A stretch of DNA of 9,541 nt from an uncultured Tessaracoccus sp. (GCF_947286155.1 NZ_CAMYPD010000067.1:1-9541), one strand, 5' to 3'. Positions 1 through 6,957 are shown, counted from the stretch's first letter. Made by a program: numbers and translations. Notes: generated by a model from the sequence alone, not told the origin.

Positions 1-24
1 CCCGTGACACTCGAGTGAGAACCG

Positions 25-76
25 AAGATAGATCAAGTTGGTGGTGGGTAGACCAACCACCAACTTGATCTATCTT
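25..76. repeat. 52-bp near-perfect palindrome
   Basis: Arms 25-45 and 56-76 are perfect 21-bp reverse complements. With one mismatch (46/55) pairing continues for three more pairs (47-49 with 52-54), leaving only two central bases. The core reads GATCAAGTTGGTGG on the left arm. It lies downstream of the tRNA-Ile terminator, beyond the last recognisable gene at this end. No T-run follows it on either strand, so it is not a classical intrinsic terminator. It could be a terminator of the U-tract-free kind, a cruciform or protein site, or a copy of a dispersed intergenic repeat. The symmetry is seen directly; the role is unknown. Confidence 0.85.
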
Positions 77-111
77 GGAGATACTCACATACGTCGAGAA
101 CAAGACCCCCG

Positions 112-143
112 AAAAATAACAAACCCCCTAGCTAGGAGGTTTG
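112..143 (-). terminator. Intrinsic terminator of tRNA-Ile
   Basis: On the minus strand the stem CAAACCTCCTAG / CTAGGGGGTTTG (120-143, one A/C mismatch) is followed at once by TTATTTTT (112-119). A GC-containing stem plus a U-rich tail is the standard Rho-independent signal. It begins only 5 nt after the tRNA 3' end, so it should end the tRNA transcript. Confidence 0.85.
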
Positions 144-148
144 GGCAG

Positions 149-222
149 TGAGCCTAGCTGGACTTGAACCAGCGACCTCTGCCTTATCAGGGCAGCGCTC
201 TAACCAACTGAGCTATAGGCTC
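149..222 (-). tRNA. tRNA-Ile (anticodon GAU)
   Basis: The minus strand folds into a full cloverleaf of 74 nt. The acceptor stem GAGCCTA pairs with TAGGCTC and is followed by discriminator A (149). The D arm is TAGCTCAGTTGGTTAGAGC. The anticodon stem CTGCC/GGCAG encloses the loop CTGATAA, giving anticodon GAT, which reads Ile codons AUC and AUU. The T arm is CTGG-TTCAAGT-CCAG. The 3' CCA is not encoded (the next bases are CTG), so it must be added by CCA transferase. A tRNA-Ile downstream of gyrA-DUF3566 is the common actinobacterial arrangement. No tRNA-Ala, which often follows, is visible in the remaining 148 bases. Confidence 0.97.
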
Positions 223-237
223 GTTCACCGACTTGAA

Positions 238-267
238 ACTTTATCAAACCATTCGAGCGGCTCGCAA
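238..267 (-). promoter_or_regulatory. Predicted sigma-70-type promoter of tRNA-Ile
   Basis: On the minus strand TTGCGA (262-267) is separated by 18 bp from TAAAGT (238-243), giving plausible -35 and -10 boxes. Initiation about 7 nt further would leave a short 5' leader of roughly 8-9 nt before the tRNA. This is prediction from consensus only. It implies that the tRNA does not depend on read-through from the gyr operon. Confidence 0.6.
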
Positions 268-296
268 ACTGTCCGGAGGGAGCACTGGGCAAACCG

Positions 297-369
297 CGAC
301 TGAGCGCACTCCAGACGACGATTTCGGCCCTAAAACGAGCATTTTCTGCATCTGGAGTGCGCTCAGTCG
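297..369. repeat. Long inverted repeat (19-bp arms) after DUF3566
   Basis: Arms 297-315 and 351-369 are perfect 19-bp reverse complements (outer part CGACTGAGCGCACTCC), separated by 35 nt. Beyond them, after a mismatched triplet, AAA (291-293) and TTT (373-375) also match. It starts 14 nt past the stop codon of the DUF3566 gene, so a transcript of the gyr operon would end in this stem-loop. No U-tract follows. It may act as an operon-end hairpin (termination or 3' protection). The long arms with a conserved-looking middle also resemble a small non-autonomous mobile repeat. Confidence 0.8.
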
Positions 370-383
370 AGCTTTGCGGGCTA

Positions 384-1241
384 TCAGTCCTCAGCCAGCG
401 TGATTTCCAGGCCACCCATCACGACGGACGCGAGGTTGTAGAGGAACGCGAACAGCGTAGCCACTGCGGTGAAGATGACGACGTCGATGGCGGCAAGCAC
501 GGTGGTCAGGCCCATGACGCGCTGCCAGCCCAGGAACTCGTGGATGTTGAAGCGTTCGCCGCCACCTTGTGGGTCAGCGACTACGGAGTTCACTAGGTCG
601 TTGATGGTGTTCAGCGCATCCGATCCGGCTACGACGGACCACAGCACGCCCACACCTGCGACGAGCATGACACCGAAGGCGATCGAGAACAGGAACGACG
701 TTTTCATCACCGACCACGGATCAATCCGGTTGATCCGCAGACGCGCCTTACGGGTACGTCGCGACGAGGACGCGCGGCTGAGCGGATGGCCAGCAGACTC
801 CGAATCCGACGTAGCCGCTCGTGACGGACGCGGCGTGGGAGCAGGAGCCTCCACCGGCCGCGACGCGGAGGCGCCAGACGCCACCGGCTGCGGCCCAGGC
901 GGACCGGGCTCTGACTTGGTTGAACGCGTGATGCTGTCGAGCTCCCAGTCATTGGCGTTCTGTGACTTGCGAGCATCTGGACGGGCGTCCGTCGCAGACT
1001 GCGCACTGCGCGGAAGCTTTACCGCACGCGTGGCGCCCTCGTCGAGACTCGGGGCAGACGGCTGAGGCTTATCCTGCGCCCCAGACCCCTTCGCTGGGGC
1101 ACCCTGCGGCTTGGGGCCGCTCGTCGGCCGAGGGCCACCCTCAGCGTTTCCAGCGGGCTTCTGGGGGTCAGCATCAGGCTTCCGGGAGAAATCAAGCCCT
1201 GGGGAACCGTCGGCGCCAGGCCAGCGCGGCGCATCACTCAT
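384..1241 (-). CDS. DUF3566 domain-containing membrane protein
   Basis: A 285-residue protein. Residues 1-165 are low-complexity and rich in Pro, Ala, Ser and Gly, so probably disordered and cytoplasmic; they end in a basic stretch (RRTRKARLRI, 161-170). The DUF3566 domain follows: a first membrane segment at about 181-205 (after NRIDPWSVMK), a short soluble loop at about 206-240 containing NTINDLVNSV, and a second segment at about 242-270 with the family-typical ending FLYNLASVVMGGLEITL. This matches the family found next to gyrA in actinobacteria (Rv0007 in Mycobacterium tuberculosis). The molecular function is not established; the location points only to a membrane protein made together with gyrase. 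The ATG overlaps the gyrA stop by 8 bp (ATGAGTGA), with an AGGAGG site inside gyrA, which suggests translational coupling. The domain assignment is firm. Any role, for example in cell envelope or division, would be inference. Confidence 0.92.
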   Translation of the reverse strand: MSDAPRWPGADGSPGLDFSRKPDADPQKPAGNAEGGPRPTSGPKPQGAPAKGSGAQDKPQPSAPSLDEGATRAVKLPRSAQSATDARPDARKSQNANDWELDSITRSTKSEPGPPGPQPVASGASASRPVEAPAPTPRPSRAATSDSESAGHPLSRASSSRRTRKARLRINRIDPWSVMKTSFLFSIAFGVMLVAGVGVLWSVVAGSDALNTINDLVNSVVADPQGGGERFNIHEFLGWQRVMGLTTVLAAIDVVIFTAVATLFAFLYNLASVVMGGLEITLAED

Positions 1242-3852
1242 CGGTCGCCTCCTCGTTCACGTCCGTGTCGTCTACCGTAGCGGTTTCTTCACCCTCCGCA
1301 GCAGCAGACTCGGCGGATTCTTCTTCGTCCACCTCTGTTTCAGGGTAGAGCGCAATTACACTCACGGCGTCCTCGCCACGCACGCCGACGAACTTCACGC
1401 CCATCGTGTCGCGCCCCTTCACCGGGACTTCCGCCACAGCGGAGCGAGTGATCTGCCCGGAATGCTTGATGGCGATGACCTCGTCGGTTTCATCGACGAT
1501 GAGCCCGCCGACGAGCGAGCCGCGGTCGTCGACAAGCTTCATGGCCTTGATGCCAAGCCCGCCACGTCCCTGCGTGCGATACTCGCTCACCTTGGTGCGT
1601 TTGGCGTAGCCACCTTGCGTGACGGTGAACACGAAACGCTCGTCCTCCTCGCCGCCTGCGGGGAGCACGGACATGCTGAGGAGCTCGTCGGATTCGCCGC
1701 CCACCTCACGGAAACGCATGCCGGTGACGCCCGACGTCGCACGCCCGGTGGGACGCAGTTGCTCGTCGGAGGCCTGGAATCGAATCGCCTGGCCTTTCTT
1801 CGACAGCAGCAGCACGTCGTCGTCGGCCGAGCAGATCTCAGCGCCGATGAGCTCGTCGTCCTCGTCGCGGAAGTTGATGGCAATCACGCCTGCCTGACGC
1901 GACGAGTCGTACGCGGTCAGGGCAGTCTTCTTGACCAGGCCCTTCTTCGTCGCCAGGAGCAGGTACGGGGCGTCTTCGTACGTGCGCAGCCGCATCACGC
2001 GGGCGATCTTCTCGTCGGGAAGGAACGTCAGCAGCCCGACGACGTGGCTGCCCTTCGCGTCACGTCCGCCCTCGGGGAGCTGCCACGCCTTGATGCGGTA
2101 CACGCGCCCAAAGTTAGTGAAGAACAGCAACCACTCGTGGTTCGTCGCGGTGAACAGGTGCTGGACCTCGTCGTCGGCCCGCAGCGTCGCCCCGCGAACG
2201 CCCTTGCCACCGCGCTTTTGGGCGCGGTATTGGTCGGTGCGGGTGCGCTTGACATAGCCGCCGTAGGTAATGGTGACGACGACGTCCTCGTCGGGAATGA
2301 AATCTTCCTCCGAGAAGTCGCCCTCGGCTGCGATGATCTTCGTGCGGCGCTCGTCGCCGTACTTGTCGACGATCTCCTGCAGCTCGACGCCGATGATCTC
2401 GCGCTGGCGCTCCTCCTTAGCGAGAATGTCCTTGAGATCGGCGATCTTCGCCTCGAGCGCGGCGAGCCGGTCGATCGTCTCCTGACGTTCAAGGGCCGCG
2501 AGCCTGCGCAGCTGCATATCCAAAATGGCGCTGGCTTGCACCTGATCGATGTCGAGCAGCCCCATCAGGCCGGTGCGGGCGTCGTCGGCGTTCGGCGAGC
2601 GCCGAATGAGCGCGATGACCTCGTCGAGCTTGTCGAGGGCCTTCACCAACCCGCGGTAGATGTGCGCCTTCTTCTCCGCATCCTCCAGCTGGAACTGGGT
2701 GCGCCTGCGGATGACCTCCATCTGGTGCTTGATCCACAGCGAGATGAACTGGTCGAGACGCAGTGTGCGAGGCACGTCGTCAACGATGGCGAGCATGTTG
2801 CAGCCGAACGATTCCTGCAGTGCGGTGTGCTTGTACAGGTTGTTGAGCACGACGCGAGGCTGCGCGTCGCGCTTCAGCACGATCACCAGGCGCTGGCCTG
2901 TACGCGCCGACGAGTCGTCGCGGATGTCAGCAATGCCGGCGAGTTTGCCGCTGTTGACGAGGTCGGCGATACGTTGCGCGAGAGTGTCGGGGTTCGTCAT
3001 GTACGGCAGCTGCTTCACGACGAGCATCTGCCGCCCGCGCTCGTCTTCCTCGAAGTCGACGACCGCGCGCATCACAACAGAACCGCGCCCAGTGCGGTAC
3101 GCGTCTTCGATGCCTTGGCGCCCGACGATCAGCGCTCCGCCTGGGAAGTCGGGGCCGTGGATGCGCTGCATGGCCGCTTCCAGCAGCTCCTCGCTGCTCG
3201 CCTTGGGATGCTCGAGTGCCCACTGCACCGCGTCGCCCACCTCACGCAGGTTGTGCGTGGGGATGTTCGTCGCCATGCCGACGGCGATACCCGTCGAGCC
3301 GTTCACCAGTAGGTTCGGGAAGCGGGCGGGGAGCACCGTCGGCTCCTGCTCCCGGTTGTCGTAGTTGGGCATGAAATCGACGGTGTTCTGGTCAATCTCA
3401 CGCACCATCTCGGCGGCGAGCGGGGCCATCTTGCACTCGGTGTATCGCATGGCCGCGGCTTTGTCGTTGCCCTGCGAACCGAAGTTGCCCTGCCCCGCGA
3501 CAAGGGTGTGCCGCATCGCCCACGGCTGAGCCAGGCGCACGAGGGCGTCGTAGATCGCCGAGTCGCCGTGCGGATGGTACAAACCCATAACCTCACCGAC
3601 GACGCGCGAGCACTTGTTCCAGCCGCGGTCGGGGCGGTAACCGCCGTCCCACATGGCGTACAGCACGCGACGGTGCACGGGCTTGAGGCCGTCGCGCACG
3701 TCGGGCAGCGCACGCCCGACGATCACGCTCATGGCGTAGTCAAGGTACGATTTTTGGATTTCCTCTTCGAGGTCCGTCGCATCGACGCGGCCGTGGCCGC
3801 CTGCCTGCAACTCGTCGTTCAGGGCTTCTACCGGAGTTTCTTCGTCTGCCAT
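1234..3852 (-). CDS. gyrA: DNA gyrase subunit A
   Basis: An 872-residue protein, full length for the family. GyrA forms the A2B2 gyrase with GyrB, cuts and rejoins DNA, and introduces negative supercoils in the cytoplasm. After a short acidic leader, the breakage-reunion domain starts at about residue 30 (EEEIQKSYLDYAMSVIVGRA). The catalytic tyrosine is Y137 in AAAMRYTE. The quinolone-resistance region reads HPHGDSAIYD, with S98 and D102 at the positions of E. coli S83 and D87, the susceptible-type residues. The coiled-coil region spans roughly 380-500. The C-terminal wrapping domain carries the GyrA-box QKRGGKG at 545-551, which separates gyrase from ParC, and degenerate blade repeats such as YRTQGRGGLG. 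The last ~33 residues form an acidic tail. ATG start at 3852, 10 bp after the gyrB stop, preceded by GAGGAAG overlapping that stop. No intein or frameshift is visible. Confidence 0.98.
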   Translation of the reverse strand: MADEETPVEALNDELQAGGHGRVDATDLEEEIQKSYLDYAMSVIVGRALPDVRDGLKPVHRRVLYAMWDGGYRPDRGWNKCSRVVGEVMGLYHPHGDSAIYDALVRLAQPWAMRHTLVAGQGNFGSQGNDKAAAMRYTECKMAPLAAEMVREIDQNTVDFMPNYDNREQEPTVLPARFPNLLVNGSTGIAVGMATNIPTHNLREVGDAVQWALEHPKASSEELLEAAMQRIHGPDFPGGALIVGRQGIEDAYRTGRGSVVMRAVVDFEEDERGRQMLVVKQLPYMTNPDTLAQRIADLVNSGKLAGIADIRDDSSARTGQRLVIVLKRDAQPRVVLNNLYKHTALQESFGCNMLAIVDDVPRTLRLDQFISLWIKHQMEVIRRRTQFQLEDAEKKAHIYRGLVKALDKLDEVIALIRRSPNADDARTGLMGLLDIDQVQASAILDMQLRRLAALERQETIDRLAALEAKIADLKDILAKEERQREIIGVELQEIVDKYGDERRTKIIAAEGDFSEEDFIPDEDVVVTITYGGYVKRTRTDQYRAQKRGGKGVRGATLRADDEVQHLFTATNHEWLLFFTNFGRVYRIKAWQLPEGGRDAKGSHVVGLLTFLPDEKIARVMRLRTYEDAPYLLLATKKGLVKKTALTAYDSSRQAGVIAINFRDEDDELIGAEICSADDDVLLLSKKGQAIRFQASDEQLRPTGRATSGVTGMRFREVGGESDELLSMSVLPAGGEEDERFVFTVTQGGYAKRTKVSEYRTQGRGGLGIKAMKLVDDRGSLVGGLIVDETDEVIAIKHSGQITRSAVAEVPVKGRDTMGVKFVGVRGEDAVSVIALYPETEVDEEESAESAAAEGEETATVDDTDVNEEATDE
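1248..1253 (-). promoter_or_regulatory. Ribosome binding site of the DUF3566 gene (inside gyrA)
   Basis: AGGAGG on the minus strand, 6 nt before the ATG at 1241, within the last codons of gyrA. A perfect Shine-Dalgarno sequence here supports the chosen start and the 8-bp overlap, and suggests re-initiation by ribosomes finishing gyrA. Confidence 0.8.
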
Positions 3853-3862
3853 AGCTTCTTCC

Positions 3863-5938
3863 TCAGATGTCCAGGAAGCGCACGTCGCGAGCGTTGCGCT
3901 GAATGAAGGTGCGTCGCTGCTCGACGTCTTCGCCCATCAGGATGGAGAACATCCGGTCGGCTGCGGCAGCGTCGTCCATGGTGACCTGGAGCAGGATGCG
4001 GTTTTCGGGGTCCATCGTCGTCTCCCAAAGGTCGTCGGCGTTCATCTCGCCGAGACCCTTGTAGCGCTGGATGGGGTTGACCTGCGGGAGCTTCTTGCCA
4101 GCCGCCAATCCGGCCTCGCGCAGTGCGTCACGTTCTGCGTCGGTGTATGCCAGCTCGTGCGGCGCATTCGTCCAGCGGAGCCTGAACAGCGGCGGCTGCG
4201 CGAGGTACACGTGGCCGGCCTCGATAAGGGGACGGAGGAAACGGAAGATCAGCGTCAGCAGCAGCGTGCGGATGTGCGCGCCGTCGACATCGGCGTCGGC
4301 CATGAGCACGAGCTTGTGGTAGCGGAGCCGGTCGATGTCGAAGTCTTCCTGCGCGCCGGTGCCGAGCGCGTTGATGATGGCCTCGACTTCCTTGTTAGCG
4401 AGGATCTTGTCCAGGCGTGCCTTCTCGACGTTCAAGATCTTGCCGCGAATGGGCAGGATGGCCTGCGTGCGCGGGTCACGACCACCGCGGGCGGAGCCGC
4501 CGGCGGAGTCGCCCTCGACGATGAACATTTCGCACTCTTCAGGGTTGCGCGAAGAGCAATCCACCAGCTTGCCGGGGAGACCACCGCCTCCGAGCAGACC
4601 CTTGCGATTACGCGCCATGTCGCGCGCCTTGCGGGCCGCGATGCGCGCCTGAGCAGCGGCCTGCGACTTGCGGATGATGTCTTTGCCCTCTGCGGGGTTG
4701 AGCTCGAACCAGTCGCCCAGCTTCTCCCACATGACGCGCTGCACAAAGGTGCGTGCTTCGGTGTTGCCGAGCTTCGTTTTCGTCTGGCCCTCGAACTGCG
4801 GTTCGGCCACCTTGATCGAAATAATTGCGGTGAGGCCTTCGCGGATATCGTCGCCGGAGACACGATCTTCCTTCTTTTTGATCATTCCCCAGTTTTCGCC
4901 CCACTTATTCACGGTATTCGTGAGCGCGGCGCGGAATCCTTCTTCGTGCGTGCCGCCTTCGTGGGTGGAAATGGTATTCGCGAATGTGTACACATTCGAT
5001 GAGTACGACATATTCCATTGCATCGCGATTTCCAGGCTCATTCCCTGATCGGGAGCGTGCGCCTCCATATCAATGATGGAATGGTGCACGGGCTCTTTGC
5101 CCTTCGAGACGAATCGCACGTAGTCCTTCAGGCCCTCGGCGTAATGGAATTCGTCGTGGCTGATGTCGTCGGGATCGCTGGTGACGTCGTCGCTCGTATC
5201 TTCGCCCTCGGCGGCCTCGACGGTGGCATCCGAGCGGCGGTCGTCAAGGATGATGCGCAGACCCTTATTCAGGAACGCCATTTCGCGGAAACGGTTCGCT
5301 AGGGTGTCGTAGCTAAACCGTGTTGTTTCAAAGATTTCCGACGATGGATAGAACGTAATAGTGGTGCCGGTGGATTCACCGTCGGCAAGCTCGCGTACGG
5401 TCTCCAATTCATACACCGGAACTCCGAGCTTGAATTCCTGGCGGTAGAGGTGCCCATCTCGACGCACTTCGACGATGAATTTCTCGGATAGTGCGTTCAC
5501 GACAGACGAGCCGACGCCGTGCAAACCACCCGAGACTTTATAGCCGCCGTTGCCGAATTTGCCGCCTGCGTGGAGCACGGTGAGGACGAGGGTTACCGTC
5601 GGGATCTTCTCGACGGGGTGTTCCTTCACGGGGATGCCGCGGCCATTGTCGACGACGCGCACGCCCCCGTCGTCGAGCAGCTCGACGTTGATCTGGGAGC
5701 AGTAGCCGGCCAGGGCCTCGTCGACGGAGTTATCGACGATCTCGTATACGAGATGGTGGAGGCCGCGCTCGCCGGTGGAGCCGATGTACATGCCTGGGCG
5801 CTTGCGCACCGCCTCCAGGCCTTCGAGGACCGAGATTTGGTCGGCGTCGTAGTCGCCAGACACTGCACTCTCGGGCTGACCGTCGAGATCAACGACTGCA
5901 TCCGTCGCGTCAATCGGGGTGGACTCGTCGTGATCCAC
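3863..5938 (-). CDS. gyrB: DNA gyrase subunit B
   Basis: A 691-residue protein: the ATPase and TOPRIM subunit of gyrase, partner of the GyrA encoded directly downstream. The GHKL ATPase domain has EIVDNSVDEA with catalytic base E66 and N70 (E. coli E42 and N46), D97 in VVDNGRGIP (E. coli D73) and the lid SGGLHGVG (136-143). The transducer domain carries an acidic insert at about 240-262. TOPRIM shows EGDSAGGSA with E475 and DADVDGAHIR with D548, D550 and D552 as metal ligands. The C-terminal part has QRYKGLGEMN and ends in RDVRFLDI. The ~170-residue insert of enterobacterial GyrB is absent, as is normal here. The start is GTG (5936-5938); an in-frame TAA lies four codons upstream and AAGGAG is well placed, so no other upstream start is possible. 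The middle (about 4800-5560) is clearly lower in GC than its flanks. Confidence 0.98.
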   Translation of the reverse strand: MDHDESTPIDATDAVVDLDGQPESAVSGDYDADQISVLEGLEAVRKRPGMYIGSTGERGLHHLVYEIVDNSVDEALAGYCSQINVELLDDGGVRVVDNGRGIPVKEHPVEKIPTVTLVLTVLHAGGKFGNGGYKVSGGLHGVGSSVVNALSEKFIVEVRRDGHLYRQEFKLGVPVYELETVRELADGESTGTTITFYPSSEIFETTRFSYDTLANRFREMAFLNKGLRIILDDRRSDATVEAAEGEDTSDDVTSDPDDISHDEFHYAEGLKDYVRFVSKGKEPVHHSIIDMEAHAPDQGMSLEIAMQWNMSYSSNVYTFANTISTHEGGTHEEGFRAALTNTVNKWGENWGMIKKKEDRVSGDDIREGLTAIISIKVAEPQFEGQTKTKLGNTEARTFVQRVMWEKLGDWFELNPAEGKDIIRKSQAAAQARIAARKARDMARNRKGLLGGGGLPGKLVDCSSRNPEECEMFIVEGDSAGGSARGGRDPRTQAILPIRGKILNVEKARLDKILANKEVEAIINALGTGAQEDFDIDRLRYHKLVLMADADVDGAHIRTLLLTLIFRFLRPLIEAGHVYLAQPPLFRLRWTNAPHELAYTDAERDALREAGLAAGKKLPQVNPIQRYKGLGEMNADDLWETTMDPENRILLQVTMDDAAAADRMFSILMGEDVEQRRTFIQRNARDVRFLDI

Positions 5939-5943
5939 GCGTA

Positions 5944-5949
5944 CTCCTT
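5944..5949 (-). promoter_or_regulatory. Ribosome binding site deciding the gyrB GTG start
   Basis: AAGGAG on the minus strand, 5 nt before GTG (5938). The TAA four codons upstream partly overlaps it (TAAGGAG), closing the frame. Together they fix GTG as the start. Confidence 0.85.
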
Positions 5950-5957
5950 ACATGCCA

Positions 5958-5978
5958 CGGCCGTCGATCCGACGGCCG
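5958..5978. promoter_or_regulatory. Hairpin in the gyrB 5' leader
   Basis: CGGCCGTCG (5958-5966) and CGACGGCCG (5970-5978) are perfect 9-bp arms around the 3-nt loop ATC. It lies between a candidate -10 box (5985-5990) and the gyrB ribosome binding site, 8 nt from the latter. If transcription starts about 7 nt after that box, the hairpin would be the very 5' end of the mRNA. It could affect mRNA stability or ribosome access, or be an operator palindrome. The structure is seen; its role is inferred. Confidence 0.6.
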
Positions 5979-5984
5979 ACGTCA

Positions 5985-5990
5985 AGCATA
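5985..5990 (-). promoter_or_regulatory. Candidate -10 box of the gyrBA operon (proximal)
   Basis: TATGCT on the minus strand (4 of 6 to TATAAT), about 47 bp upstream of the GTG. The expected -35 position (about 6008-6013, CGCAAT) is a poor match, so an activator or another promoter may be needed. Supercoiling-sensitive gyr promoters often have non-consensus elements, but this assignment is weak. Confidence 0.35.
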
Positions 5991-6054
5991 CCGCGCTTGG
6001 GCGCCGGATTGCGCATCGTCGACATGCGAAATCCGTTGTACGCCGCTTGAGGGG

Positions 6055-6083
6055 CGTTTACAGCGCCGCGACCATCGTCGCAA
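6055..6083 (-). promoter_or_regulatory. Candidate promoter of the gyrBA operon (distal)
   Basis: TTGCGA (6078-6083) is followed after exactly 17 bp by TAAACG (6055-6060) on the minus strand. The -35 hexamer is identical to that proposed for tRNA-Ile; the -10 matches only at T1, A2 and A4. It would give a leader of about 110 nt including the hairpin at 5958-5978. Competing candidate to the proximal box. Confidence 0.35.
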
Positions 6084-6123
6084 CGTAGTCCCCCGCACCA
6101 TGGGGTCGGCGCGCTATGGGGCC

Positions 6124-6945
6124 TTACGGCAGCTCGGGCTCCTCGTCGAGGGCATCGAGGTCGGGCGCCCAATCGTCCACCAGCTCGAAGACGCCCTCCA
6201 GCACCTCGGAGGGGCGGAATGGATACTCCTCCATGCTCTCGTGCGTCTCGATTCCGGTCAGCACGAGCGCAGTGTGGAGGCCGGCTTCCATGCCAGCGAC
6301 GATGTCGGTAGACATGCGGTCGCCAATCATGCCGGTGGTTTCCGAGTGCACGCCGATGCGGTTGAGCGCGGAGCGGAACATCATCGGGTTGGGTTTACCG
6401 ACGACGTACGGCGCGCGGTTCGTCGCCGCCTTCACCAGCGCGATGATGGCGCCGGTGGCAGGGAGCACACCGTCGGCGCTGGGGCCAGTCGGGTCGGGGT
6501 TGGTGGCGATGAACCTTGCCCCACCCAGAATGAGGCGAATGGCCGTCGTGATCTGTTCAAAGGAGTAGGTGCGGGTTTCACCAAGAACGACGAAATCCGG
6601 CGAGCGGTCCGTCATGACGAACCCGGACTCGTGCATGGCGGTAATCAGGCCCGCTTCCCCGACAACGTATGCGGTGCCCCCGGGCTGCTGACGCTTCAGG
6701 AAATCCGCAGTGGCAAGGGCCGACGTCCACACCCGCTGCTCCGGAACTTCGAGGCCGGAGGCATGCAGGCGAGCGGAGAGGTCGCGCGGGGTGAAGATGG
6801 AGTTGTTGGTGAGCACGAGATACTCCGTGCCGCGTTCGTTCCACTGGTTGATGAGATCGCACGCGCCGGGCAGCGCGTGATTCTCATGGACGAGCACGCC
6901 GTCCATGTCGGTGAGCCAGGAGACGACATCGGATCGATCACTCAT
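6124..6945 (-). CDS. HAD-IIA family hydrolase (NagD-type phosphatase)
   Basis: A 273-residue cytoplasmic phosphatase of the haloacid dehalogenase superfamily, subclass IIA (NagD/AraL/phosphoglycolate phosphatase-like). All four core motifs are visible: motif I LTDMDGVL with nucleophile D13 and acid/base D15; motif II LVLTNNS with T46; motif III K184 in GKPNPMMF; motif IV GDRMSTDI with D209 and D214 as Mg ligands. The C2-type cap lies between motifs II and III (about 70-180). Family members dephosphorylate nucleoside monophosphates, sugar phosphates or phosphoglycolate; the substrate cannot be read from the sequence. ATG is fixed by a TAA four codons upstream and by the need to retain D13. GGAGG lies only 1 nt before the ATG, too close for a good Shine-Dalgarno, so the mRNA may be leaderless. 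It is divergent from a fructosamine kinase gene and is followed 185 bp later by gyrB in the same direction. Confidence 0.9.
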   Translation of the reverse strand: MSDRSDVVSWLTDMDGVLVHENHALPGACDLINQWNERGTEYLVLTNNSIFTPRDLSARLHASGLEVPEQRVWTSALATADFLKRQQPGGTAYVVGEAGLITAMHESGFVMTDRSPDFVVLGETRTYSFEQITTAIRLILGGARFIATNPDPTGPSADGVLPATGAIIALVKAATNRAPYVVGKPNPMMFRSALNRIGVHSETTGMIGDRMSTDIVAGMEAGLHTALVLTGIETHESMEEYPFRPSEVLEGVFELVDDWAPDLDALDEEPELP

Positions 6946-6951
6946 GCCTCC

Positions 6952-6957
6952 AGCTTA
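6952..6957 (-). promoter_or_regulatory. Predicted -10 box of the HAD gene, leaderless
   Basis: TAAGCT on the minus strand fits the TANNNT form and is followed by 6 nt and then the ATG (TAAGCT-GGAGGC-ATG). Initiation 7 nt after the box would fall on the A of the start codon. No good -35 is visible, as is common for actinobacterial promoters. Confidence 0.5.

Noticed and set aside
25..76. CRISPR repeat or phage attachment site
   Set aside because: There is a single palindrome with no direct repeats or spacers, and no duplicated tRNA 3' segment or integrase is visible in the window.
1111..3312. 733-codon plus-strand open frame antisense to gyrA
   Set aside because: It lies fully opposite gyrA, whose motifs are unmistakable. 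Long antisense frames are expected from GC-rich codon use, and its translation shows no recognisable domain.
6089..6106. CCCC/GGGG stem after the HAD gene as a terminator
   Set aside because: Only four pairs match around a CCATGG core and no U-tract follows; too weak to list.
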